DNA of 22,157 nucleotides from positions 15,406 to 37,562 of the forward strand of contig DEPS01000047.1 in the NCBI GenBank assembly GCA_002358875.1, given 5' to 3'. The notes under the pieces are model-generated. The model did no database searches and was not told where the DNA came from. It worked only from the letters and a program-made list of their open reading frames with translations. Source of the stretch: Lachnospiraceae bacterium UBA3386. Its GTDB lineage: Bacteria > Bacillota > Clostridia > Lachnospirales > Lachnospiraceae. A program made the position numbers and the translations under genes. Shown one piece after another: positions 1-7,698 of this stretch; the first letter of the stretch is position 1, and each line of letters opens with the position of its first letter.

Positions 1-914
1 GCCGTGATCATGCTGTTTGCCAGTGTCGTGGTATGGGTGATATACTCCCGCAGGCTGTCACGCAGGACGGAGATCCGCCTGCCCAGAGCCTGAATGTCAT
101 CAGCTTTTTCAGTTTCGGCAGCCTGCCCGCCCAGGTTACCGCTCCTGTGGTCTGTGTCTGATATACCTTCAGGGTCTGTCTCCTCTCCTTCTTTCTCGGA
201 ATACTCTTTTGTCAAAAGGTCCAGGTCATTGGCGATCTCTCCCACGTTTGCCTTGATGGCTTCCATCTCCCGCTTGAACTGGTCTGTCAGAAAGATCGTG
301 ATCATGATCCCGGCAGTAAGAAAAATGATGCAGGAGATCACGATGGTCTGCTGGCTGCGGTTGATCTGCTCATCATACCATGCAGCGTTGAAGTCAGCCG
401 TGACGACCCCGGCTACTTTACCTTCAGAGTCAAATACCGGGCTGAAGGCGCTGTAAAACCGTCCCCAGGCATCTTCATAGGGTTCCTCGTCAACAGATGG
501 GGTTCCCTGACTCGCCTGATAGAGGGCATCTGTATAGACCACGGGCGAGCCGAACTCTCCCGGATCCACAGGGTCGGTATCGATCCCGAAGGTAAAGGTC
601 CCGTCCCCCATATCCCGGACATAATAGATGTAGTCCAGATTTATGTTGTCACGGAAACGGACCAGCGTGTTATAGACAGACTTATATTCCGGAGTATCCT
701 TATCTTCGGCAGTAAGTCTGTCCAGAACGTCGCCGTCCAGCATGGCGGCAGCCGTATTGACAATATCCAGCATGCGCTCATTAATCTGGATCTTTGTTGA
801 CACGCGGGCCTGATGGACCAAAATGGTGCCGAGTGCCGGATAGGTAGTGAGCATAAAAAGAGAGATCAATATGATCGCTTTCATACGCAGGCTGATTTTC
901 TTTCCTGTTTTCAT
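1..914 (-). CDS. Membrane sensor protein, N-terminal part (Cache-like extracellular domain; output domain outside the window)
   Basis: An uninterrupted frame runs from an ATG at 914 to the window edge (304 codons, no stop). Residues 12-34 and about 190-210 are hydrophobic and read as two membrane segments. They enclose an extracytoplasmic domain of about 155 residues with a Cache-like ending (YSAFSPVFDSEGKVAGVV, then TADFNA). After the second segment comes a charged, probably coiled-coil stretch (212-303) with an acidic, low-complexity insert at 241-275. This layout is usual for transmembrane diguanylate cyclases, SpoIIE-type phosphatases or histidine kinases. The domain that would decide lies beyond position 1. 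The start is supported by a purine-rich AGGGAG 7-8 nt upstream. That site lies at the edge of a 26-bp repeat. The gene follows purL in the same direction, with a 105-bp gap. Confidence 0.8.
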   Translation of the reverse strand, partial: MKTGKKISLRMKAIILISLFMLTTYPALGTILVHQARVSTKIQINERMLDIVNTAAAMLDGDVLDRLTAEDKDTPEYKSVYNTLVRFRDNINLDYIYYVRDMGDGTFTFGIDTDPVDPGEFGSPVVYTDALYQASQGTPSVDEEPYEDAWGRFYSAFSPVFDSEGKVAGVVTADFNAAWYDEQINRSQQTIVISCIIFLTAGIMITIFLTDQFKREMEAIKANVGEIANDLDLLTKEYSEKEGEETDPEGISDTDHRSGNLGGQAAETEKADDIQALGRRISVLRDSLREYITHTTTLANSMIT

Positions 915-922
915 ATCAGTCT

Positions 923-1016
923 CCCTCATCCGCCCCTTCGGGGCACCTTTTAAAGCCGCTGCCATGGCAGTGGCTTTTATTTTACCCTTACCCTCATCCG
1001 CCCCTTCGGGGCACCT
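923..1016. repeat. Small element: two identical 26-bp direct repeats flanking a 26-nt palindrome
   Basis: The 26-bp sequence at 923-948 is repeated exactly at 991-1016. Each copy contains the inverted repeat GCCCC-TTC-GGGGC. Between them, 952-977 is a 26-nt palindrome (AAAGCC...GGCTTT) with one non-Watson-Crick position. One repeat copy begins 4 bp after the purL stop. The other supplies part of the Shine-Dalgarno region of the next gene. The arrangement resembles a REP/BIME-like or miniature inserted element in the purL-to-sensor gap. I cannot tell from one window whether it recurs in the genome. Confidence 0.7.
952..980 (+). terminator. Palindromic stem-loop with a U-rich tail on the plus strand (possible terminator)
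   Basis: The two arms of 952-977 pair over 13 positions. In plus-strand RNA the odd position is a G-U wobble, and the hairpin is followed by TTTTATTTT. In minus-strand RNA the same position is an A-C mismatch and the tail is only UUU followed by AAAA. The structure therefore fits plus-strand (antisense) termination better than ending the purL transcript. Its function is inferred and weakly supported. Confidence 0.35.
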
Positions 1017-1019
1017 GAA

Positions 1020-4000
1020 TCACTTAAAGTATTTCACGCCGGCTTCAAAGAGGCGCATGTCCTGGTCTCCCTCGATATTGAGGTTGACGAAGCGGCCGCT
1101 GCGCTCGCAGTGGACCATCTTGCCGAAGACACGGCCGTCCGGGGATGTGATTCCCTCGATGGCCCCGTAGGAACCGTTGATGTTCCATTCTTCATCCATG
1201 GAGACAGCTCCGTCGGGATCGCAGTAACGGGTCGCGATCTGGCCGTTCTCCTCCAGCTTTTTGATCCATTCCACAGGTGCGACGAATCTGCCCTCGCCGT
1301 GGGAGGCGGGGTTTACGTAGACGCCGCCCGGCTCCGCCAGGGCCAGCCAGGGGGATTTATTGCTGCAGACCTTTGTATAGGCCATCTTGGAAATATGGCG
1401 GCCTATGGTGTTGTAGGTGAGGGTCGGGGACTGGCCGTCCTGTCCGACGATCCTTCCGTGGGGAACAAGGCCAAGCTTGATCAGGGCCTGGAAGCCGTTG
1501 CAGATGCCAAGAGCCAGGCCGTCCCGTTTTTCCAAAAGGTCGGTGACCGCTTCCTCGATGACGGCGTTGCGGAAGGCCGTCGCGAAAAACTTGGCGCTTC
1601 CGTCCGGTTCGTCGCCCGCGGAGAAGCCGCCGGGGAACATGATGATCTGGGCACTTCTGATCGCTTCTGCAAAAGCCGCCGCGGAGTCCCGGATGTTTTC
1701 GGGAGTCAGGTTGGTGAAAATCCGTGTGACGGTCTTTGCTCCCGCGCGCTCAAAAGCCGCGGCTGTGTCGTATTCGCAGTTGGTGCCCGGGAAAACCGGG
1801 ATGAATACTGTGGGCTGGCCGATCTTGTGCGTGCAGACGGCGATCCGGCCGCCGGTATAGACCGGGGCTTCGATCTTCGGTGCATCCGGAACATCGGCGC
1901 TCTTGGAAGGGAATACCTTCTCCAGGGGCTTTTTCCAGGCGGCAAGCATCTCATCCAGGCCGATCCTCTCATCCTGGAAGATAAATTCGGCGTCTTCGCT
2001 GTCGGTAACGGTCCCGACCACTCTCCAGTCAAAGCCTTCCGCATCCGCAAGGGAAGCCACATCATCCGGGGACATCTCTACCAGAAGATCTCCCATGGCA
2101 TTCCTGAACAGGTCCTTAAGACGCAGCTTGTCAACGAAGGCCACGCCGTAGCCGTTGCCGAAGGCCATCTTGGCGGCAGCAGGCAGGATGCCGTAACCGT
2201 CAAGGGCGTAGGCCGCGCAGATCTTGTCCTGGCGCATAAGCGATGTGGCGACCTCGTACATGTGCATTACATCGTCATAGACCGGGACGTCAAATTCGTC
2301 CTTTTCAATGCGAAGCTGTACAAGGACATCTCCTCTTCTCTTTAATTCGGGCGTCACGACCTGCTGAGCCTTCGCGACATCGACCGCAAAGGATACGAGC
2401 GTGGGCGGGACGTCAATGTCGAGCCCTTTTTCCCTGAAGGTTCCGGACATGGAGTCCTTGCCGCCGATTGAGGCCAGGCCGAAGCCGATCTGGGCGTCAT
2501 AGGCGCCAAGAAGTGCCGTAAAGGGCTGGCTCCAGCGGGAGGGCTCCCCGGACATGCGTCCGAAGTATTCCTGGAAAGTGAAATGAAGGTCCTTATAGCT
2601 TCCGCCCGAGGCCACGATCTTGGACATGGACTGGGTCACAGCGTAGATGGCGCCGTGATAGGGGCTCCAGGAAGACAGATAAGGGTCAAAGCCGAAGCTC
2701 ATCATGGAGACCGTGTCCGTCGTGCCATGAAGGACGGGCAGACGGGCGGTCATGGCCTGGGTGGCAGTCAGCTGATAGCGGCCGCCGAAAGGCATGGTGA
2801 CCGTCGCCGCGCCGATGCTGGAGTCAAACATCTCCACAAGGCCCTTCTGGGAGCATACATTGAGGTCGGACAGGGAAGCCTTCACAGCCTCGGAGAAGGA
2901 AGGTTTCTCCTCCTGCAGGGCTTTCTCCACGGCTTCCGACGCCGTCTTTTTAAAATAGTTGTCCTCCTCGGCGGGCATAAGCACCTCGACATCCGCCTCC
3001 TGGTGGGCGCCGTTGGTATCGAGGAAGGAGCGGGCGATATCCACGATGGGCTTTCCGCGCCATTTGAGGACAAGCCGGGGCTCTTTGGTGACATGAGCCA
3101 GAGGAGTCGCTTCCAGGTTCTCCTCAGCTGCGTATTCAAGGAATCTTTCCTCGTCCTCGGGGGCTACTACGACCGCCATGCGCTCCTGGGATTCGGAGAT
3201 GGCAAGCTCAGTGCCGTCCAGGCCTTCATATTTTTTGGGGACAAGATCAAGATTGACCTCGAGGCCGTCAGCCAGCTCGCCTATGGCGACAGAGACACCG
3301 CCTGCGCCGAAGTCATTGCATTTTTTGATCAAATGGGCTGCTTCAGGCCTGCGGAAGAGGCGCTGGAGCTTGCGCTCGGTGGGAGCATTGCCCTTCTGAA
3401 CCTCCGCGCCGCAGCTGGTCAGGGATTCCTGCGTGTGCGCCTTGGAGGAGCCGGTCGCGCCGCCGATGCCGTCGCGTCCTGTGCGTCCGCCGAGCAGTAT
3501 GATCACATCGCCGGGCTCTGGGGAGATCCTCTGGACATTTTCGCGCGCCGCGGCGCCCATGACAGCCCCGATCTCCATGCGCTTTGCCAGATAGCCGGGG
3601 TGGTAGATCTCCGTCACCTGGCCTGTCGCGAGGCCGATCTGGTTTCCATAGCTGGAATAGCCGTCCGCCGCTCCGATGACCAGCTTTTTCTGGGGAAGTT
3701 TGCCCGGGATCGTTCTTGAAACGGGGACAGTGGGATCCGCCGCACCCGTCACACGCATGGCCTGATAGACATAGCCGCGCCCCGAGAGCGGATCGCGGAT
3801 GGCTCCGCCCAGGCAGGTCGCCGCGCCGCCGAAGGGCTCGATCTCAGTGGGATGATTGTGGGTCTCATTTTTAAAGAAAACAAGCCATTCCTCGGTCCGG
3901 GGGCCATCGCCATAATCGACCTCAATGGGAACGACCACGGAGCAGGCATTATTTTCCTCCGACTCCTCCATATCTGTAAGCTTTCCGTCGGCCTTTAGCT

Positions 4001-4853
4001 TCTTCATGCCCATGATGGCGAGATCCATAAGGCAGACCGGCTTGTCCGTCCTGCCTGCATACATCTCGGCACGGGTATCCGCATAGCTCTGCCAGGTCGT
4101 CTCGATGGGCGTCCTGTAATAGCCGTCCTGGAAGGAGATATTTTTGAGCTCTGTGGAAAATGTCGTGTGGCGGCAGTGGTCGGACCAGTAGGTGTCCAGC
4201 ACGCGGATCTCCGTGATCGTGGGATCCCTCTGCTCCAGTTTGGAAAAATGCTCCTGAATGAATTCAAAATCCGCAAAGGTCATTGCAAGACCCAGGGAAT
4301 CGTAAAGCTTTTTCAGCTCATCCCGGGGTATCGAAATAAATTTATCGAGGATCTGCACATCTTCAGGATCCGGATACTCCGCGCGCAGAGTGTCCGGCTT
4401 TTCCATTCCTGTCTCCCTTGAATCCACAGGGTTGATACAATAGGCCCGGATCCTGTATTCGTCCTGATCTGTCAGATTTCCCTCAAGAAGATAGGTAACG
4501 GCCGTGCGGACCGTCGGCTTTTCCTCTGCATTTAAAAACTGCAGACACTGTTCGGCGCTGTCCGCCCTCTGGTCGAACTGCCCGGGCAGAGCTTCAACGG
4601 AAAAGACCCTTGTCCCTTCCGGGATCTCGATCTTTTCCCTGTACAGGGTATCTACGGGGGGCTCGGAAAACACCGTTCTGCATGCTTTTTCAAAGGTCTC
4701 ATCGGAAATATTCTCAACATCGTACCGGATCAGGATCCGGACGCCTTTGATCGCCCCGATTCCCAAAAAGCCTTTGATGTCCTCCTTAAGCTTCCTCGCC
4801 GCAACGGCATAGGGCTCCTTTTTTTCGACATAAACGCGTCTAACACCGCTCAT
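1020..4853 (-). CDS. purL: Phosphoribosylformylglycinamidine synthase, single-chain form
   Basis: The product makes FGAM from FGAR, ATP and glutamine in de novo purine synthesis, in the cytoplasm. At 1277 residues it is the large single-chain type that joins the PurS-like, synthetase and glutaminase parts. Visible in order are a PurS-like N-terminus, the linker motif DTYWSDHCRHTTF (about 220-232), the ATP-site motif KNETHNHPTEIEP (about 328-340) and a C-terminal class I glutaminase. The glutaminase has FPGGFSAGDEPDG, the nucleophile Cys1118 in GICNGFQ, and HCER with His1248 and Glu1250, which correspond to the Salmonella Cys-His-Glu triad. The ATG at 4853 follows GAGGAG with good spacing. The gap to metK upstream is 27 bp, which suggests co-transcription. 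No truncation or frameshift is apparent. Confidence 0.97.
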   Translation of the reverse strand: MSGVRRVYVEKKEPYAVAARKLKEDIKGFLGIGAIKGVRILIRYDVENISDETFEKACRTVFSEPPVDTLYREKIEIPEGTRVFSVEALPGQFDQRADSAEQCLQFLNAEEKPTVRTAVTYLLEGNLTDQDEYRIRAYCINPVDSRETGMEKPDTLRAEYPDPEDVQILDKFISIPRDELKKLYDSLGLAMTFADFEFIQEHFSKLEQRDPTITEIRVLDTYWSDHCRHTTFSTELKNISFQDGYYRTPIETTWQSYADTRAEMYAGRTDKPVCLMDLAIMGMKKLKADGKLTDMEESEENNACSVVVPIEVDYGDGPRTEEWLVFFKNETHNHPTEIEPFGGAATCLGGAIRDPLSGRGYVYQAMRVTGAADPTVPVSRTIPGKLPQKKLVIGAADGYSSYGNQIGLATGQVTEIYHPGYLAKRMEIGAVMGAAARENVQRISPEPGDVIILLGGRTGRDGIGGATGSSKAHTQESLTSCGAEVQKGNAPTERKLQRLFRRPEAAHLIKKCNDFGAGGVSVAIGELADGLEVNLDLVPKKYEGLDGTELAISESQERMAVVVAPEDEERFLEYAAEENLEATPLAHVTKEPRLVLKWRGKPIVDIARSFLDTNGAHQEADVEVLMPAEEDNYFKKTASEAVEKALQEEKPSFSEAVKASLSDLNVCSQKGLVEMFDSSIGAATVTMPFGGRYQLTATQAMTARLPVLHGTTDTVSMMSFGFDPYLSSWSPYHGAIYAVTQSMSKIVASGGSYKDLHFTFQEYFGRMSGEPSRWSQPFTALLGAYDAQIGFGLASIGGKDSMSGTFREKGLDIDVPPTLVSFAVDVAKAQQVVTPELKRRGDVLVQLRIEKDEFDVPVYDDVMHMYEVATSLMRQDKICAAYALDGYGILPAAAKMAFGNGYGVAFVDKLRLKDLFRNAMGDLLVEMSPDDVASLADAEGFDWRVVGTVTDSEDAEFIFQDERIGLDEMLAAWKKPLEKVFPSKSADVPDAPKIEAPVYTGGRIAVCTHKIGQPTVFIPVFPGTNCEYDTAAAFERAGAKTVTRIFTNLTPENIRDSAAAFAEAIRSAQIIMFPGGFSAGDEPDGSAKFFATAFRNAVIEEAVTDLLEKRDGLALGICNGFQALIKLGLVPHGRIVGQDGQSPTLTYNTIGRHISKMAYTKVCSNKSPWLALAEPGGVYVNPASHGEGRFVAPVEWIKKLEENGQIATRYCDPDGAVSMDEEWNINGSYGAIEGITSPDGRVFGKMVHCERSGRFVNLNIEGDQDMRLFEAGVKYFK

Positions 4854-4880
4854 CCTGTTCTCCTCATTTTTTGCTTATTA

Positions 4881-6089
4881 TCAAAGCTCCGCGCGCAGAG
4901 CATCGACCATATCCAGCTTCTCCCAGGGAAGGTCGATGTCCGTTCTGCCAAAGTGCCCGTATGCAGCTGTCTGACGATAGATCGGTCTCCTCAGATCAAG
5001 ATCGCGGATGATGGCCGCCGGGCGCAGGTCAAAGTGCTTCATCACGATCTCCGCAAGCCGTTCGTCCGGCAGCTTTCCGGTCCCGAAGGAATCCACCAGA
5101 ACTGAAACGGGTTTTGCCACACCGATGGCATAGGCCAGCTGCAGCTCGCACTTGTCTGCAAGGCCCGCCGCGACCAGATTCTTGGCGGCATGCCTTGCCG
5201 CGTACGCCGCCGAACGGTCCACCTTGGTCGGATCCTTGCCGCTGAAGGCGCCGCCGCCGTGACGGGCATATCCCCCGTAGGTGTCGACGATGATCTTGCG
5301 GCCGGTCAGTCCCGAATCTCCTTTGGGACCTCCGATCACGAAGCGTCCGGTGGGATTGATCAGAATCCTGGTCTGTTCATCGATCAGGGCGGGATCGACC
5401 ACCGGCCTGATGACCTGGTCGATGAGCCCGGAACGTATCTCTTCAAGCGTCACGTCCGGATCGTGCTGGGTGGAGATCAGGATGGTATCTATGCGCTTTA
5501 CCTTGTCCCCGTCGTATTCCACCGTCACCTGGGTCTTGCCGTCCGGGCGCAGGAAGGGAAGCGTCCCGTCCTTTCTCACCTGAGTAAGCCTTCTGGCAAG
5601 CCTGTGAGCCAGTGCGATCGGCATGGGCATATATTCGGGCGTCTCATTGCAGGCAAAGCCGAACATGATGCCCTGGTCTCCCGCGCCGATCTCATCCAGG
5701 GGATCCTTTTTGTTCTCCCCGGGATCCTTTTCATTTTCCCCGGCTTCCTCCCTGTATTCCAGCGCATTGTCGACGCCCATGGCTATGTCCGGGGACTGCT
5801 CGTCGATGGAGGTCATGACAGCGCAGGTTTCGCCGTCAAAGCCGTATTTTGCCCTGTCATATCCGATGTCTGTGATGACTTTGCGGACTATGGAGGGGAT
5901 ATCAACATAGCAGCTCGTGCTGATCTCTCCCATAACCATGGCATAGCCGGTGTTGACCGTCGTCTCCGCCGCGACACGCCCGTAAGGATCCTTTTCCAGG
6001 ATCGCGTCCAGGATGGCGTCAGAGATCTGGTCGCAGATCTTGTCCGGATGCCCTTCTGTCACAGACTCGGAAGTAAAAAGCTTCTTCAA
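4881..6089 (-). CDS. metK: S-adenosylmethionine synthetase
   Basis: The product makes S-adenosylmethionine from methionine and ATP. Family signatures are clear: the N-terminal TSESVTEGHPDKICDQISDA, the hexapeptide GAGDQG in GAGDQGIMFGFA, and the mobile-loop/phosphate motif GGGAFSGKDPTKVDRS. The length (402 residues) is close to the family norm but includes an acidic linker just before GAGDQG. That linker holds a 7-residue tandem repeat (GENEKDP-GENKKDP). The best start is a TTG at 6089, preceded by GGGAG with a 7-nt spacer; no ATG fits better. It follows the sugar transferase stop by 31 bp and precedes purL by 27 bp, so the three probably share a transcript. No SAM riboswitch can fit in the 31-bp leader. 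Confidence 0.97.
   Translation of the reverse strand: MKKLFTSESVTEGHPDKICDQISDAILDAILEKDPYGRVAAETTVNTGYAMVMGEISTSCYVDIPSIVRKVITDIGYDRAKYGFDGETCAVMTSIDEQSPDIAMGVDNALEYREEAGENEKDPGENKKDPLDEIGAGDQGIMFGFACNETPEYMPMPIALAHRLARRLTQVRKDGTLPFLRPDGKTQVTVEYDGDKVKRIDTILISTQHDPDVTLEEIRSGLIDQVIRPVVDPALIDEQTRILINPTGRFVIGGPKGDSGLTGRKIIVDTYGGYARHGGGAFSGKDPTKVDRSAAYAARHAAKNLVAAGLADKCELQLAYAIGVAKPVSVLVDSFGTGKLPDERLAEIVMKHFDLRPAAIIRDLDLRRPIYRQTAAYGHFGRTDIDLPWEKLDMVDALRAEL
5700..5741. repeat. 21-bp tandem repeat (two units) inside metK
   Basis: Two adjacent 21-bp units, 5700-5720 and 5721-5741, match at 18 of 21 positions. They encode GENKKDP and GENEKDP in frame. They extend the surface linker before the GAGDQG motif, so the duplication lengthens metK without breaking its frame. 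Confidence 0.85.
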
Positions 6090-6120
6090 TATTCTTCTCC
6101 CTTCTTTTTTCTTTTATCCC

Positions 6121-7578
6121 TTATACAGCTCCCTCGTGCTTTAACACTACGGAGATTGTTTTGATCAGTATCTGAAAATCCAGTTCCGGCGTCCAGGTCT
6201 CGATATATTCCCTGTCCAGACGGACGACTTCCTCAAAATCTGTAATCTCGCTGCGCCCGCTGATCTGCCACAGGCCGGTGATGCCCGGCTTTATGCTCAT
6301 TCGCACCCTGTGGCGGGGATCATATTTCTCCCACTCATCCACCGTAGGCGGCCTTGTTCCCACCAGGCTCATGTCCCCTTTCAGGACATTCCAGAACTGG
6401 GGAAACTCATCGAGAGAGGTATTGCGGATAAAGTTTCCGATTCCGGCCGGCCGTCCTTTTTTATCTTTCTTTTCACTGCCTATGATGCGGGGATCGTCGT
6501 CCATCTTGAACATCATTCCGTCCTGGATCTTGTTCTGCGACATCAGGGCTTTCTTGCGCTCCTCCGCGTCCATGTACATGCTTCTGAATTTATACATCCG
6601 GAATTTTTTTCCGTTTTTACCAATTCTTTCCTGGGAAAAAAAGATCGGACCGGGAGACTTGTAGTAGATGATCGGCGCGATCACGACAAATATCATTCCC
6701 GTCAGGATACAGCCCACAATACCGCCGGCGATATCAACAGCTCTTTTGAATGCCAGATCCCTGATCGATACGATGCGCAGACTGTTGGTCAGTACCTTGT
6801 AGTTGCCGATCTTCTCCACCTCCTGCACACCCCAGCGGTTTTCATTGAGGGCTGAAATGCAGTAATGGACGGTAATACCCATATTCAGAAGGCTGTCGAC
6901 CATGTCGATGGGATAGGGAAGATTGTCCGGCTGATAGAGAAATATTTCGTCCACCCAGTGCCTGCTGATATAAAAAAGGATGTTCTCCCCCCTGCCAAGG
7001 ATCGGGATCCCGTTCAGCTCCCTGGAATCAGCGGAAGCCTGATCCATCAGGATAATTCCGGAAATGAAATAATCGTGGAAGGAATTGTCCGAGAGGTTAC
7101 TGATCACCTCGTCCATCAGATGGCTGGAGGTGATGACCATCATCGACCTCTGTCCCTTCTTGTCCTTGCGCATGTCCAGCACCCGCTTTTTGTTCATCTG
7201 CCGGACGAAAAAGGACATAAACAGGAACATCACAGCCGTTATACCTGTCAGAAGACGGGAGATCATGTAAATCTGGTGTACCGAGAACAGATAAACCAGG
7301 TTCAGGAGCTCGACGGAGACAATATAACGAAAGACGCTTATCAGTTCCATCGCTGTTCCTCTGCGCAGAACATTTTTGTAGCTCTCCGAGAAGAGGACAA
7401 CGATCAGCTGACAGAGTAAATAGACGATCGCCTGGTATCGAAACAGAACCATCTTATATGGGTTGGAAATTCCGCGAAGTATCCAGAAGCTGAAAATAAA
7501 GCACAGCTGAAAGACCGCAAGATCCAGTATCATGAAGTCAAAGTGCTTCATCCAGCCTTTTTTCTCTTTTTTATACAT
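6121..7578 (-). CDS. Polyprenyl-phosphate sugar-1-phosphate transferase (exopolysaccharide initiating enzyme)
   Basis: This is a membrane enzyme of the WbaP/CpsE bacterial sugar transferase family. Such enzymes load a sugar-1-phosphate from a nucleotide sugar onto undecaprenyl phosphate, the first step of capsule or exopolysaccharide assembly. The N-terminal half has several hydrophobic segments (LDLAVFQLCFIFSFWILR and later ones), then a nucleotide-binding-like middle domain. The C-terminal catalytic domain begins near KRAVDIAGG and contains FRMYKFRSM, TSLDEFPQFWNVLKGDM, SLVGTRPP and KPGITGLWQISGRS. The sugar used cannot be read from sequence. The open frame extends up to 7653, but those extra 25 residues come from a GC-rich intergenic element. 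I place the start at the ATG at 7578 (485 aa) because related proteins begin with a short charged leader before GWxKHxDF. An ATG at 7551 is also possible. Confidence 0.92.
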   Translation of the reverse strand: MYKKEKKGWMKHFDFMILDLAVFQLCFIFSFWILRGISNPYKMVLFRYQAIVYLLCQLIVVLFSESYKNVLRRGTAMELISVFRYIVSVELLNLVYLFSVHQIYMISRLLTGITAVMFLFMSFFVRQMNKKRVLDMRKDKKGQRSMMVITSSHLMDEVISNLSDNSFHDYFISGIILMDQASADSRELNGIPILGRGENILFYISRHWVDEIFLYQPDNLPYPIDMVDSLLNMGITVHYCISALNENRWGVQEVEKIGNYKVLTNSLRIVSIRDLAFKRAVDIAGGIVGCILTGMIFVVIAPIIYYKSPGPIFFSQERIGKNGKKFRMYKFRSMYMDAEERKKALMSQNKIQDGMMFKMDDDPRIIGSEKKDKKGRPAGIGNFIRNTSLDEFPQFWNVLKGDMSLVGTRPPTVDEWEKYDPRHRVRMSIKPGITGLWQISGRSEITDFEEVVRLDREYIETWTPELDFQILIKTISVVLKHEGAV

Positions 7579-7589
7579 ATAAAATAATA

Positions 7590-7650
7590 CCCCATGCCGC
7601 AGCGCGCAGGCGCGAAGGCACCCGAGGCGTTTTTGCGATGGCAAAAACGG
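7590..7650. repeat. GC-rich intergenic segment with hairpins between glmS and the sugar transferase
   Basis: Positions 7628-7649 form a perfect 9-bp inverted repeat (CGTTTTTGC-GATG-GCAAAAACG). The adjoining stretch at 7594-7627 is very GC-rich, contains GCGC palindromes, and can form further short hairpins on the minus strand (for example GGUGC-CUUC-GCGCC). There is no U-tract, so it is not a classical terminator. It may be an interspersed repeat, but only one copy lies in this window. Confidence 0.45.
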
Positions 7651-7698
7651 CATATTATGATTCTTATATCCGGCAGCCGGGCGCGTTTTTTCAGTTTA

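Noticed and set aside
1110..3719. Long plus-strand open frames (up to 411 codons) opposite purL
   Set aside because: They are antisense to a complete, motif-rich purL. Their translations show no recognisable domains, and high GC with strong codon bias produces such mirror frames.
6090..6120. SAM riboswitch upstream of metK
   Set aside because: The gap is 31 nt, too short for any known SAM riboswitch, and holds only the ribosome binding site.
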